A stretch of DNA of 64,000 bases from the NCBI GenBank assembly GCA_947259115.1, contig CAMYKS010000003.1, positions 62,001-126,000 of the forward strand, read 5' to 3'. A program made the translations under genes and the position numbers. Shown in pieces: positions 54,500-64,000 of this stretch (positions are counted from its first letter, which is position 1; each line of letters opens with the position of its first letter). Source of the DNA: an uncultured Desulfobulbaceae bacterium (GTDB lineage Bacteria > Desulfobacterota > Desulfobulbia > Desulfobulbales > BM004). A model generated the notes under the pieces. That model saw only the letters and a list, made by a program, of their open reading frames with translations, did no database searches and was not told the DNA's origin.

Positions 54500-55037
54500 C
54501 TTAGTTTTCCTCCTTGAATTCAGTCTTGTATATTGTTGTTTGTTCCAGTCTCTACCGAACTTTTAAACCAAATAAAATAATGAATAGTCCTTCATAATAT
54601 AGCGTCTATTCTTTGTCAAGTAATCATTCACTTTTTTTCTTGGGCCAGCTTGGCATGAATTTGTGAAAAAAACATTTACCTATAGCCCTATCATAAGAAA
54701 ACATTTTTCCCCATGTTTTTTTCCGAATTTTTTTCATGGTTCATGAATGTGTTGCGTAACATCTGGAACGCTGTTTGCTGCATTCATATTGTGTCGGCCT
54801 CGCAAAAAGCTCTCCGCCGACAGGTATTGCTTCCATAACCGGTTGAAATTATACGGCCCGGTTGCCGTCAGCGCGGCTTATTACGATTGTAGCATTTTTC
54901 ACTGGCAATATGTATTGTTTTTCGAATAGAATGGTAGGTTATTATTTTATTTGAAAAATGCAGTACTGTTTACATAGTGCACAAAAACATATTGCACATA
55001 AAAACTACGCCTTTATTTTTTACAATGGAGAGAATAT
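54500..55037. other. Intergenic region upstream of dsrC and the PpiD-like gene
   Basis: About 540 nt between divergent genes, AT-rich. The only longer ORF (54747-54929) has no ribosome site or family. Regulatory sites for dsrC and the foldase gene must lie here; I could not place them. Confidence 0.5.
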
Positions 55038-56945
55038 ATGCTTGATTTACTTCGCAAAAAAGCTCAATCACCCCTTATCCAGGGTGTAATCCTCATTATC
55101 GCGCTCGTCTTCATCTTTTGGGGTGTCGGCGGAGGTTACCGCGGCACCATAAACTCTGTAGCTCAGGTTAATGATGAGGTCATTCCCTACGAAGAGTTCC
55201 AAAAAACTTACGAGCGCTTGGCAAACCAGTATCGCAACCAATTTGGCGGCAATCTTCCTAAGGGACTGCTCGAGAGCCTTGATCTTGAAGGGCAGACTCT
55301 GGAGCAACTCATCCAACGAGTCCTCCTGCGGCAGGGCGCATCGGAAATGGGTATAATTGTAAGTGACCTCGAAGTTCAGCAGGCTGTTGAAAAAATGGAA
55401 GCCTTTCGAAGCAACGGAATTTTTAATGTTGATCAGTACAGGAATATTCTTTCCAGCTCCGGTATGACCCCAACCTCTTTTGAAGATACCATGCGAACAG
55501 ACCTTCTTGCAGGTAAGGTACTTGAATATCTTTCACGCTTTGCCAAGCTTACTCCGCTGGAGGTTAACGAGCAATTTGATTTCGATAATGAGGGGATAAA
55601 AATTGAATTTGCCTCTTTCAGCGCCATAGATTTTAAGGAAAAAGTTGCAACAGACGAAGAACAGCTGCAGGCATACTATGAAGAGAATAAGGAAAACTAC
55701 CAGACCGAGCCCCAGGTAAAACTTCACTTCCTCACCTTCCCTTTTGCCGCGGAGGAGAAACCTGAAATATCTAATGAAGATATAGAATCTTTCTACAGCC
55801 AGAATATCAGCCGTTACTCAATCCCTGAACAGCGGCGCGCCCGCCATGTCCTTATTAAAACCTCAGAAGAGGATTCCGTAGATATCCTAAGTGAAAAGCA
55901 GAACAAGGCTGCCCAGGTTCTTGAGCTTGCCAAATCCGGAGAAGATTTTGCCGAACTTGCCAAGCAGTTTTCCGAAGGACCGACCGCGCCCAGGGGAGGA
56001 GACCTGGGCTCCTTTACACGGGGCCGCATGGTAAAGTCCTTTGACGATGCAGCATTCTCATTAAATGAAGGGGAGATTAGCGATATAGTGGAAACCCAGT
56101 TCGGCTTCCACGTCATAAAGCTCGAAAAGATTGAACCGGCCCATACCAGGACATTGGAAGATGTAAGGGGTGAGATCGAAGCTCAACTTCAGACACAAGA
56201 ATCGGGTAAACTTGCTTTTACGCAGGCAACAGAGGCATATGAAAATATCATCCTTGCGGGCAGCCTTGATAAATTCAGCCGGAACTCCGATTTTACTATT
56301 GAGCAGACTGATTTTTTTCCCAGAAAATCACCTGCAAGAAGCGGCTCCTCTGCCGGCATGGTCAGCGACCCCTCATTTCTGAATGCGGCTTTTTCTTTAA
56401 ACAAAGGTGAGCTCAGTTCACTTGTTGAAACCCCCCAGGGATATGCCATCATCTTCGCTGCAGATAAGAAAGAACCGGAAACTGCTTTATTCGGGGAGGT
56501 TGAGGAAAAAGTCCAGGAGGACTTTATCAGCGCCAAATCAGAAGCCATGGCCCGGGAAGCAGCAGATGCCCTGCTGTCTGCACTGAAAGAAGAGGGCGGC
56601 GAAAATTTTGCTGCAGAGGCAGCAAAACTTGATATGACCCCGGAAGTATCCGACAATATCATCCGCAATGCTGCTGCCGCCTCCAGCCTGCCTTTGCAGA
56701 TCGTCAACATGGGTTTTGAACTCTCAGAAGAACAACCATACCCCGAAGAGGCTGTATTCGCCAATGGCATATTCTATGTCTTCAGGGTTGTGGAAAAGAG
56801 TCCGCCTTCCCCTGACCTCTTCAGCAAGGAGGAAGATGAATTCAGAACAGGATTGCTGGAAAGAAAAAAATCAGCCCTCCTGGCTTCCTGGCTTGCAAAT
56901 GTGAGAGATAAGGCAGAGATTGAGATTAACGAACAGTTCTTATAG
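55038..56945 (+). CDS. ppiD: PpiD-like periplasmic folding chaperone (SurA_N and parvulin domains)
   Basis: A 635-residue membrane-anchored foldase. An N-terminal helix (LIQGVILIIALVFIFWGVGG) is followed by a SurA_N-like domain (NDEVIPYEEFQKTYERLANQ) and a parvulin domain (ARHVLIKTSEE; GGDLGSFTRGRMVKSFDDAA; VETQFGFHVIKLEKIEPA), then a second degenerate parvulin-like part (LNKGELSSLVETPQGYAII). It helps fold exported proteins at the inner membrane. The ATG has AATGGAGAGA upstream. A family 1 miniature element follows 82 nt downstream. Confidence 0.93.
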   Translation: MLDLLRKKAQSPLIQGVILIIALVFIFWGVGGGYRGTINSVAQVNDEVIPYEEFQKTYERLANQYRNQFGGNLPKGLLESLDLEGQTLEQLIQRVLLRQGASEMGIIVSDLEVQQAVEKMEAFRSNGIFNVDQYRNILSSSGMTPTSFEDTMRTDLLAGKVLEYLSRFAKLTPLEVNEQFDFDNEGIKIEFASFSAIDFKEKVATDEEQLQAYYEENKENYQTEPQVKLHFLTFPFAAEEKPEISNEDIESFYSQNISRYSIPEQRRARHVLIKTSEEDSVDILSEKQNKAAQVLELAKSGEDFAELAKQFSEGPTAPRGGDLGSFTRGRMVKSFDDAAFSLNEGEISDIVETQFGFHVIKLEKIEPAHTRTLEDVRGEIEAQLQTQESGKLAFTQATEAYENIILAGSLDKFSRNSDFTIEQTDFFPRKSPARSGSSAGMVSDPSFLNAAFSLNKGELSSLVETPQGYAIIFAADKKEPETALFGEVEEKVQEDFISAKSEAMAREAADALLSALKEEGGENFAAEAAKLDMTPEVSDNIIRNAAAASSLPLQIVNMGFELSEEQPYPEEAVFANGIFYVFRVVEKSPPSPDLFSKEEDEFRTGLLERKKSALLASWLANVRDKAEIEINEQFL

Positions 56946-57027
56946 GCAGAGCTTTTCGATTTTACAAAATCTGTTTCGTCATCAGGTGCTTCATGTAGAA
57001 AACTACTATGCAGCACCTTCTTCCTAG

Positions 57028-57307
57028 CCCGAATATTTCATGAACAGTTTTGAAAAATTAGTTTAAATATCTGTATTTGTGATTTAAATTTTATATTTCC
57101 AGTCATTGTACGGTTACAGTTTGTACCAAGTGACTGAATAGATTTTTTCAAAATTGTTCACCCTTCGGGCAAGTCGATACATCCGTATAGCCTGCAGTGT
57201 TAGGCGTTTCGCATACTAAAGTATCGAAGTCTCCCTTTTCGGTCACTTATCTGCTCAAACGAATTACACTTTGTCTATCCGGCGTCTCGACTCGTGAAAA
57301 ATGCGGG
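57028..57307. mobile_element. Miniature inverted-repeat element, family 1, copy 2
   Basis: 280 bp in opposite orientation to copy 1 (26148-26328), ending in CCCGAATATTTCATGAAC and GAGTCGTGAAAAATGCGGG reversed. CTAG flanks it at 57024-57027 and 57308-57311. Copy 1 lacks two internal stretches (about 75 and 26 bp) present here, so this may be closer to the full element. It sits between the convergent ppiD and aspS genes. No ORF. Confidence 0.88.
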
Positions 57308-57391
57308 CTAGCATCTCCTGCAAACTCGAAAATCGTTCAATCTTAGTATATAAAAAATTTTTTAAAACTGCGTCAGAGTTCCTTAAAACAC

Positions 57392-59176
57392 CTACTCTTT
57401 CCAGTCAGGCCGCAGATAGAGCTCGGTGAGTTGCTTCCTGCCCACTGCGGCAGGTGCTTCAGTGAGCGGGCAGGTTGCCTTCTGTGTTTTCGGAAAGGCG
57501 ATCACGTCACGGATTGTTTCGCGCCCGGTCAGTATCATCAGGAGCCTGTCAAGCCCAAAGGCAATACCGCCGTGGGGCGGAGCGCCAAGCTCCAAGGCCT
57601 GCAGCAGAAAGCCAAATTTGTTCTCGGCCTCTTCTGTGGCTATTCCAAGGGCAGCAAAGATCACCTCCTGCAGTGCCTTTTGGTGGATACGTATGCTGCC
57701 GCCGCCGATTTCAACGCCGTTCAGAACCAGGTCATAGGCCTTGCTGCGGACACGGCCCGGGTCCTTTTCCAGAAATTCGATATCCTCTTCTTTGGGGGCT
57801 GTAAAGGGATGATGCACAGCCACATGCCGCTTTTCCTCATGGTCATACTCCAGGAGGGGAAAATCAACAACCCAGACAAAACTGTAGGTGCCCTTAGGTA
57901 TCAGGCCAAGCCTTCTGCCCAGCTGCAGGCGCAGCTCAGACAGTGCCTGGTGCACAATGGTTCCTGTGTCGGCAACAAAGAAAAGTACATCATTTTCCTC
58001 TGCACCAAGCTTCTTGCTTATTGCCTCGCGCTCCCCGTCGGAAAAAAACTTCGTGATCGGTGACTGCCATTCACCGTCTGCCTTTACCTTAACCCAGGCA
58101 AGGCCCTTGGCCCCGAACTGCAGGACATACTCGGTAAGGTCGTCAAGATCCTTGCGGGAAAAATCTCCACAGCCCTTGGCATTGATGCTTTTTACCAGCC
58201 CGCCTTTTTTAACAACCGTCTGAAAAACATTGAAGCCGCAATCCCTGACCGTCTCGGTAAGGTCTATCAACTCAAGTCCGAAGCGTGTGTCCGGGCGGTC
58301 CGTACCATAGCGGGCCATTGCCTCTGCATAGTCCATCCTGGCAAAGGGTACAGGCAGTTCAATGTCAAGCACATCCCTGAAAAGCTTCAGCATCATGCCT
58401 TCAACAATATCATAGATGTCTTCCTCCTCAATGAAGGAAAGTTCCATATCAATCTGGGTAAATTCAGGCTGCCGGTCGGCCCTCAGGTCTTCATCCCGAA
58501 AACAACGGACAATCTGGTAGTACCTGTCCAGACCCGATACCATCAGGAGCTGCTTGAAAAGCTGCGGTGACTGGGGCAGGGCGTAGAATTTTCCGGCATT
58601 GACCCTGCTGGGAACAAGATAATCCCTTGCACCTTCGGGAGTTGACCTGGTCAGAACCGGGGTTTCAACTTCCAGGAATTTTTCATGATCCAGGTATTCT
58701 CTCACTGATTGAGAAGCTCTGTGGCGCATAATGAGATTTGCTGCCATGGAGGGGCGGCGCAGGTCAATATACCTGTATTTGAGGCGCAGATTTTCCGAGA
58801 CCTCGACCTCCTCGTCCAGGGGAAACGGCGGGGTCAGGCTGGAGTTCAGGATACGCAGGGTATCCACTAATACCTCAATGGCGCCGGTTTTAAGGTTGGG
58901 GTTTTCCATATCAGGGGGACGTCTTTCCACGCGGCCCTGCACAGCTATTACCCATTCACTGCGCAGCTGATGCGCAGTGGTATGGACCTCTGCATGAACT
59001 TCCGGATTAAAAACCACCTGGGTGAGACCCCAGCGGTCGCGGAGATCAATGAATATAACGCCGCCATGATCACGGCGCCGCAGCACCCAGCCCATCAGGG
59101 TGACAACTTCTCCGACATTATCCGCTGCAAGATCATTACAGGAATGACTCCGTTTGAGTCCCCCCATCGATTCCAT
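57392..59176 (-). CDS. aspS: Aspartate-tRNA ligase
   Basis: A 594-residue class II synthetase of the bacterial type. The N-terminal OB-fold ([20 protein letters not shown]) reads the anticodon; motif 2 is [18 protein letters not shown]; the GAD insertion domain separates motifs 2 and 3; motif 3 is [13 protein letters not shown]. The start ATG has AAGGAGTAT 6 nt upstream. Length ~590 is normal. hisS lies 82 nt upstream on the same strand, an arrangement common in this phylum. Whether it is discriminating or non-discriminating (AspRS2-like) cannot be judged by eye. Confidence 0.98.
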   Translation of the reverse strand: MESMGGLKRSHSCNDLAADNVGEVVTLMGWVLRRRDHGGVIFIDLRDRWGLTQVVFNPEVHAEVHTTAHQLRSEWVIAVQGRVERRPPDMENPNLKTGAIEVLVDTLRILNSSLTPPFPLDEEVEVSENLRLKYRYIDLRRPSMAANLIMRHRASQSVREYLDHEKFLEVETPVLTRSTPEGARDYLVPSRVNAGKFYALPQSPQLFKQLLMVSGLDRYYQIVRCFRDEDLRADRQPEFTQIDMELSFIEEEDIYDIVEGMMLKLFRDVLDIELPVPFARMDYAEAMARYGTDRPDTRFGLELIDLTETVRDCGFNVFQTVVKKGGLVKSINAKGCGDFSRKDLDDLTEYVLQFGAKGLAWVKVKADGEWQSPITKFFSDGEREAISKKLGAEENDVLFFVADTGTIVHQALSELRLQLGRRLGLIPKGTYSFVWVVDFPLLEYDHEEKRHVAVHHPFTAPKEEDIEFLEKDPGRVRSKAYDLVLNGVEIGGGSIRIHQKALQEVIFAALGIATEEAENKFGFLLQALELGAPPHGGIAFGLDRLLMILTGRETIRDVIAFPKTQKATCPLTEAPAAVGRKQLTELYLRPDWKE

Positions 59177-59258
59177 TTCAATACTCCTTATTTTTTGGGA
59201 AACAGCAAAGACACGCGAGGCTTCTGCCTCAGCAGGGCTGTTGGTTATGTTTCTACTC

Positions 59259-60533
59259 TTACTTTTGTCTTATTTTGGTCTTGATACTAGAAGCCCAGTC
59301 TTCAAATGCAGGTGGAAGTTCAACAAGTTCCTGCTCGCCGGAACGCATGTCTTTCAGAGGTGCTTCAAGGTTTGTCAGCTCGTTTTCACCCAGGATAAGG
59401 ACAAAATCGGCCTTCTGTTTATCAGCCTGTTTCATCTGGTTTTTCATGCTTCTGCCTTCATGGTCCATCATGGCCCCTAAGCCGAGGGCACGCAGCTTCT
59501 GCAGCAGGACAAACCCTTTTTCATAGGCTTTTTCTCCAAGGGTGATGAGAAAAAGGTCGAGAGACGGTCCCAAGTCCTGCCGGCTTTTCTGGCTTAAAAG
59601 CATGACCAGTCTTTCCATTCCCAGGGCAAAGCCTATACCGGGCACCTCCGGGCCGCCAAGCTGCCTGACCAGGCCGTCATATCTGCCTCCTGCTCCAATG
59701 GCGCCCTGGGACCCCAGTTCAGTCGTGATCAACTCAAAGGTTGTTCTGGTGTAGTAGTCAAGCCCCCGCACCATTTTTGCATTCACAGCAAAGGGGACAT
59801 CAAGTTGGCTCAAGGTCTGCTTTACCTCTGCAAAGTGCTGGCTGCAGCCTTCACAGAGATGATCCAAGATAGATGGTGCTGAAGTATACTGGGCCTGGCA
59901 ATGTTCGCTTTTACAATCAAGGACACGCAACGGGTTGCTGCTGCTGCGGCGCCGGCAGTCTTCACACAGGTGCTGGATGCGCTCCTGCAGAAACGTTTGC
60001 AATGCTTCCTTGAAAGACGGCCGGCATGCTGCGCATCCCAGTGAATTAATCTCCAGGCTTGCCTGCAACCCGATTTCCTGCAGGATCTGCCAGGCCATGG
60101 CCATAACCTCGGTGTCAATTGTGGCCCGGTTTGAACCGAGCACCTCGACACTCATCTGGTGGAATTGGCGCAGCCTGCCTTTCTGAGGCCTTTCATGCCT
60201 GAACATGGGGCCGATTGTATAAAGCCGCTGCACGGACCCGCGAACATACAGACCATTATCAATATAGGAGCGGATAACCGATGCCGTACCCTCGGGCCGC
60301 ATGGTAATTGAGGAGCCGTTGCGGTCCACAAAGGTGTACATCTCCTTTTCGACAATATCTGTACTCTCACCGATGGTACGGACAAAAAGCTCGGTCTTTT
60401 CCAAAATCGGCACCCTGATCTCTTCAAAGCCGTACCTGTGAAAAATTTTCCGGGCCGTCTGCTCTATGAACTGCCAGTGACCGACCTCATCGGGCAGGAT
60501 ATCTTTAAAGCCTTTTAAAGCTTTTATGCTCAA
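59259..60533 (-). CDS. hisS: Histidine-tRNA ligase
   Basis: A 424-residue class II synthetase. Motif 2 is [20 protein letters not shown]; the histidine-specific [11 protein letters not shown] and [13 protein letters not shown] segments are present, followed by the C-terminal anticodon-binding domain. The start is TTG at 60533 with GAGGAG 6 nt upstream, giving (M)[15 protein letters not shown], the expected HisS N-terminus; the longer frame to 60698 adds unrelated residues. A Cys-rich insertion (CGAACRPSF-like; [19 protein letters not shown]) appears between motifs 2 and 3, as in some bacterial HisS. Confidence 0.97.
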   Translation of the reverse strand: MSIKALKGFKDILPDEVGHWQFIEQTARKIFHRYGFEEIRVPILEKTELFVRTIGESTDIVEKEMYTFVDRNGSSITMRPEGTASVIRSYIDNGLYVRGSVQRLYTIGPMFRHERPQKGRLRQFHQMSVEVLGSNRATIDTEVMAMAWQILQEIGLQASLEINSLGCAACRPSFKEALQTFLQERIQHLCEDCRRRSSSNPLRVLDCKSEHCQAQYTSAPSILDHLCEGCSQHFAEVKQTLSQLDVPFAVNAKMVRGLDYYTRTTFELITTELGSQGAIGAGGRYDGLVRQLGGPEVPGIGFALGMERLVMLLSQKSRQDLGPSLDLFLITLGEKAYEKGFVLLQKLRALGLGAMMDHEGRSMKNQMKQADKQKADFVLILGENELTNLEAPLKDMRSGEQELVELPPAFEDWASSIKTKIRQK

Positions 60534-60829
60534 AATAATCTCCTCATTACAAGAGAAATGTATTAATATGAAAAAATAAACGGACAACTTTACTCTTACC
60601 GCTATCAAAAAGTCAAGCAATGTCCCCAGTACAGGCATGCTTTGACTTGACAAAGAGCCTGAAGCCGGGCATATTCGTGCCTTATTAAGAAATTGCATTT
60701 TTTAATATTTTTTTGTGAAATAATGTTTTTTTACATAATATCAAAAAGTTAACAGCAATAATATCAATTTAATACCCGTGCCGGAGAATCTTGCGTAAGA
60801 TCTTTGTATCTTTGTAATTAAATTACCTC

Positions 60830-61804
60830 ATGAAATTACCCCCCCTTACCATTGGACCATTTACTGCCCCTGTTCCCCTTATCCAGGGTGGCATGTCAAT
60901 CCGGGTTTCCACATCCGACTTAGCTGCACCGGTTGCAGAATGTGGCGGCATCGGCACAATCGGCGGCTCTTCCATCCCCATTGATGAACTCAAGGCTGAC
61001 ATCATAAAAGCGAAAAAGGCGACAAAGGGTATTATTGCGGTGAACATCATGTTCGCCATGAAAAATTTCTATAACCTGGTAAAGGCTTCCATTGATGCCG
61101 GCGTCGATATGATTATCACCGGAGCCGGATTTTCCAGGGATATCTTCAAGATCGGTGCGGAGACCAGTACACCGATTGTTTCCATTGTATCTTCCCCGGC
61201 ATTTGCCAGACTTGCAGAAAAGTTGGGCGCTGCAGCCATTATTGTCGAAGCCAAGGAAGCCGGCGGCCATCTGGGAACCGATATAGCCCTGCGTGACCTG
61301 TTTCCCAAAATCCGCGAGGTTGTAAAAAAGGTGCCCCTTATTGCCGCAGGCGGCATAACCGACGGCTATGAAATGGCCGAAATGATGGACAAGTACGGGG
61401 CCGACGGTGTGCAGATTGCCTCCCGCTTTGTCCTCACCGAGGAATGCTCGGTGTCAGATGCCTTTAAGCAGGCCTATCTTAATGCGAAAAAAGAAGATGT
61501 GACCCTTATCCGTTCACCTGTCGGCATGCCAGGCAGGGCAATCAGAACGCCCTTTGTCGAGCAGATGGAGACCGGGGAGGAATTGAAAACAAAGGAATGT
61601 AAATATAAATGCTTGAAAAAATGTGACCACTTTTACTGCATCTCTGAAAGGCTGATAAAGGCAAAGGATGGCAATATTGATGAAGGACTCGTTTTTTCAG
61701 GAGAAAATGTTTTCAAGATGAAGGAAATACTCACGGTCAAAGAAGTTTTTGATATGTTTATCTCCCAGGCCGAGTCTGTTTACAAGGAACCCCTTGCCTC
61801 TTAA
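60830..61804 (+). CDS. Nitronate monooxygenase-like flavin oxidoreductase
   Basis: A 324-residue FMN TIM-barrel protein of the 2-nitropropane dioxygenase/FabK-like group. It opens PVPLIQGGMSIRVSTSDLAA; the flavin-binding EAKEAGGHLGTD and IAAGGITDGYEMAEMMDKYG are present. The final ~60 residues contain cysteines (KECKYKCLKKCDHFYC) that could hold an iron-sulfur cluster, an unusual tail. True substrate (nitronate, enoyl-ACP or other) is open. pcnB follows 30 nt downstream. Confidence 0.87.
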   Translation: MKLPPLTIGPFTAPVPLIQGGMSIRVSTSDLAAPVAECGGIGTIGGSSIPIDELKADIIKAKKATKGIIAVNIMFAMKNFYNLVKASIDAGVDMIITGAGFSRDIFKIGAETSTPIVSIVSSPAFARLAEKLGAAAIIVEAKEAGGHLGTDIALRDLFPKIREVVKKVPLIAAGGITDGYEMAEMMDKYGADGVQIASRFVLTEECSVSDAFKQAYLNAKKEDVTLIRSPVGMPGRAIRTPFVEQMETGEELKTKECKYKCLKKCDHFYCISERLIKAKDGNIDEGLVFSGENVFKMKEILTVKEVFDMFISQAESVYKEPLAS

Positions 61805-61834
61805 GACCTGAAGTTATCCTGTGTAATAATAGCC

Positions 61835-63205
61835 ATGCCAACTAATCCGGGAACTGCAAGCACACCCGTTGACAACAATACACCCGCACCTCGCATTATT
61901 CCCAGGTCAAAACACTCGATATCAAGGAAAAACATTGACCGGGAAGCGCTGAAGGTCCTCTACCGTCTGCGTGATGCCGGGTATGTAGCCTACCTGGTCG
62001 GCGGCGGTGTCCGGGACCTTTACCTCGGTAAAACTCCTAAGGATTTTGACATCAGCACCAATGCCAGGCCCGGACAACTCCGTAAAATATTTAAAAACAG
62101 CCGCCTGATCGGCAAACGCTTCAGGCTGGTGCAGGTTTTTTTTCATGGCAGCAAGATTGTCGAGGTTTCCACTTTCCGCTGTCGGAGTGAATTTGACCTG
62201 AACGGCATCAACGGCAATGCCAAAGAAAAAGTCCTGGCAGCCAACAACACCTATGGTTCCCCCTCCGATGATGCCTTCCGCAGGGACCTCACCATCAATG
62301 GCCTGTTTTATGAGATAGAAAATAACAGCATCATTGACTACACAGGCGGGGTCAATGATCTGGAACAGGGGATTATCCGTTGTATCGGCGATCCTGGGAG
62401 AAGGGTGCAGCGCGACCCGGCCAGGATGCTGCGAATCATCCGCCATGCAGCGCGAAATAATTTTTCCATAGAACCGATTACCTGGCAGGCTGTCATTGCT
62501 CACAGGGACAAGCTGAAACTTTGCCCTGTCTCCCGTATCCGCGATGAACTGATGAAAGATCTGCACAGTTCAGCCTGCAGGGCCTGGGCCCAATTTGCCA
62601 TGGACTCCGGTATTTTTTATGTACTTTTTCCCTTTTATCAGGCTGTTCATGATACGCCTGAAAGTGCACGGAACAAAGAATTGTTTCTTGCCGTCCAGGC
62701 AGTTGTTGACAGGCTGCACACAAAGGGCATGAAACTTCCCGACCAGCTGCTCTTCTCGCTGCTCCTGCTTCCTTGGGCAATTGCAGAGTATGATCTTCTG
62801 AAGAGAAACACCAAAGGGCCTGAATTCCATCGTTTCCTGCGCAGCATAAGGGGGCGCCTCGATGAGATTCTGGGGCCCATGAGCATCAAACGGGCCCACA
62901 AGGAAAGCATAGCGCTGCACCTCGTCACCCTGCCGCAGTTTATCCGTTTTGCCAAGGAGAATAACTGGCCCAAATGGTTGAAGCGCAAAAGTTATTACCA
63001 GGAATGCGACCTGTTTTTCCGCATTTTTTCTGAAGCTACCACCAAAGACAGGATACCGGAACATATCGTAGGGGCATATGTTCAAAAGCTTAGCGTTAAA
63101 GCCAAACGCAAACCTGCCAGAAAACGCAGATATAAAAGAAGGGGAACCCCCGGACCGGCATTTACCGGTAAAAAAAGCGAATCTATTTTTGGATTGAAAA
63201 AATAG
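61835..63205 (+). CDS. pcnB: Poly(A) polymerase / tRNA nucleotidyltransferase family (PcnB type)
   Basis: A 456-residue class II nucleotidyltransferase. The catalytic head has YLVGGGVRDLYLGKTPKDFD with the metal-binding DFD, then RRDLTINGLFYEI and RRVQRDPARMLRIIRHAARN. The C-terminal ~30 residues are strongly basic (KRKPARKRRYKRRG), a feature of PcnB rather than CCA-adding enzymes. PcnB adds A tails that direct RNA for decay. In Desulfobacterota A-adding and CCA-adding enzymes are both from this family, so the assignment to PcnB is probable but not certain. Confidence 0.88.
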   Translation: MPTNPGTASTPVDNNTPAPRIIPRSKHSISRKNIDREALKVLYRLRDAGYVAYLVGGGVRDLYLGKTPKDFDISTNARPGQLRKIFKNSRLIGKRFRLVQVFFHGSKIVEVSTFRCRSEFDLNGINGNAKEKVLAANNTYGSPSDDAFRRDLTINGLFYEIENNSIIDYTGGVNDLEQGIIRCIGDPGRRVQRDPARMLRIIRHAARNNFSIEPITWQAVIAHRDKLKLCPVSRIRDELMKDLHSSACRAWAQFAMDSGIFYVLFPFYQAVHDTPESARNKELFLAVQAVVDRLHTKGMKLPDQLLFSLLLLPWAIAEYDLLKRNTKGPEFHRFLRSIRGRLDEILGPMSIKRAHKESIALHLVTLPQFIRFAKENNWPKWLKRKSYYQECDLFFRIFSEATTKDRIPEHIVGAYVQKLSVKAKRKPARKRRYKRRGTPGPAFTGKKSESIFGLKK

Positions 63206-63236
63206 TTCCCAACAAACGAATCCAGGATGTGAAGCA

Positions 63237-64000
63237 ATGGAACGGGTAAAAAAATTTTTAGCGGATAATGCAAAAGCCGGAACCCTGAGGTCTCTGACAC
63301 CTTTAATTCGACTTGGGCGCGGCTGGGTCAGGCTGCTGGACTCTGAAGACCGGCTGCTTGACTTTTCATCCAATGATTATCTTGCCCTGGCGGAACACCC
63401 TGAGGTCATTGCTGCCAGCAAAAAGTATCTGGAAATGTTCGGTGCCGGTGCCGGTGCTGCCCGGTTGATGAGCGGTGACCTGGAAATAAACCACCTCCTG
63501 GAAGAGGAAATTGCGCGCTTGAAATCCAAGGAAGCCGCCCTGACATTCGGTTGCGGCTACCTGGCTAATACGGGCATTATCTCCGCCATGGTCGGCAGGG
63601 GTGATCTCATCATTACAGACCGTTTGAGCCATGCCAGCATTTACGATGGCTGTCTGCTTTCAGGTGCCAGGGCCATACGGTTCAGGCACAATGATATGGC
63701 CCATCTTGAACAGATACTGCAGGAAAAACGAAGCCAGTTCAACAGGTGCCTTATTGTTGTTGAATCCATTTATTCCATGGACGGCGACCGCTGTCCTCTG
63801 CTTCAACTTGTGGAGCTTAAAGACCGTTTCAATTTTTTGTTAATGGTAGATGAAGCCCATGCCACAGGGATATATGGTGAAAATGGTGCAGGCATCATTG
63901 AAGAGGACGGGGTCAGCCAAGGGGTGGATATTGCCATGGGCACCTTCGGCAAGGGACTGGGAAGCTATGGTGCCTATGCTGCAGCCTCCCGGGAGCTCGT
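63237..64000 (+). CDS. bioF: 8-amino-7-oxononanoate synthase (BioF), 5' part
   Basis: The frame opens at ATG 63237 and runs beyond the window edge; 254 codons are present of about 390. It reads MERVKKFLADNAKAGTLRSL, FSSNDYLALAEHPEV, FGAGAGAARLMSGDLEINH, LIVVESIYSMDGDRCPLLQL and VDEAHATGIYGENGAG. These are the alpha-oxoamine synthase family blocks; the PLP-lysine lies near FGKGLGSYGAYAA at the edge. BioF joins pimeloyl-ACP and alanine in biotin synthesis; a glycine acetyltransferase (Kbl) or another family member is the alternative. It follows pcnB after 31 nt. Confidence 0.9.
   Translation, partial: MERVKKFLADNAKAGTLRSLTPLIRLGRGWVRLLDSEDRLLDFSSNDYLALAEHPEVIAASKKYLEMFGAGAGAARLMSGDLEINHLLEEEIARLKSKEAALTFGCGYLANTGIISAMVGRGDLIITDRLSHASIYDGCLLSGARAIRFRHNDMAHLEQILQEKRSQFNRCLIVVESIYSMDGDRCPLLQLVELKDRFNFLLMVDEAHATGIYGENGAGIIEEDGVSQGVDIAMGTFGKGLGSYGAYAAASREL

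Noticed and set aside
54747-54929. 60-residue ORF upstream of the PpiD-like gene
   Set aside because: No ribosome site or family; overlaps a likely promoter region.

Overview
The window looks like the chromosome of an anaerobic, sulfur-metabolising member of the Desulfobacterota, most likely near Desulfobulbales. This is inferred from a DsrC with both C-terminal cysteines, a class III (oxygen-sensitive) ribonucleotide reductase, Na+-pump decarboxylase subunits, a TAXI-type TRAP transporter, the hisS-aspS pair and a c-di-GMP-I/GEMM-type riboswitch. No rRNA, tRNA or CRISPR array was found by eye.

Positions 1-13000 are accessory. A PEP-CTERM secreted protein is followed by about 1.2 kb without a convincing gene. 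Next comes a surface-polysaccharide block: a sulfotransferase, a carbamoyltransferase remnant, a membrane-anchored SGNH hydrolase, two GT4 glycosyltransferases, and a tightly coupled minus-strand operon (methyltransferase, Wzm, Wzt, sulfotransferase-GT2 fusion). Together these suggest an ABC-exported glycan decorated with sulfate and possibly acyl groups. A transposase tail and a small truncated secreted ORF close the block, which is visibly more AT-rich than the rest.

Positions 13600-26500 are mixed. They hold a large PKD/EGF/CAP lipoprotein, an ArsR repressor with a palindromic operator ahead of a NapH-like Fe-S membrane protein, a GGCT-like/YajD pair, a Phd/ParE-type toxin-antitoxin module, OadG-OadB without the alpha subunit, a cold-shock protein, several unknown proteins, and an IS1380-like remnant. 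Two short non-autonomous elements sit side by side and share one CTAG target copy. Further copies of the same two families lie at 52156-52317 (its target overlaps the ligA stop codon) and 57028-57307.

Positions 26600-45000 hold nrdDG behind a cobalamin riboswitch, a TAXI TRAP transporter, a DUF4197 protein, glycogen phosphorylase, a YVTN beta-propeller protein behind a GEMM riboswitch, HipBA, dodecin, HtpX, a DUF937 protein, a PfkB sugar kinase and a protoglobin-PsiE fusion.

Positions 44600-64000 are mostly core genes: mtaB, cinA, recA, galE, a 4-OT tautomerase, ligA, acylphosphatase, a zinc-ribbon protein, an ATP-grasp protein, dsrC, a PpiD-like chaperone, aspS, hisS, a nitronate monooxygenase-like protein, pcnB, and the 5' part of bioF, which runs off the end.

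The observations judged most worth following are the protoglobin-PsiE membrane fusion, the sulfotransferase-GT2 fusion in its Wzm/Wzt operon, the two riboswitches, and the two CTAG-targeting miniature element families.
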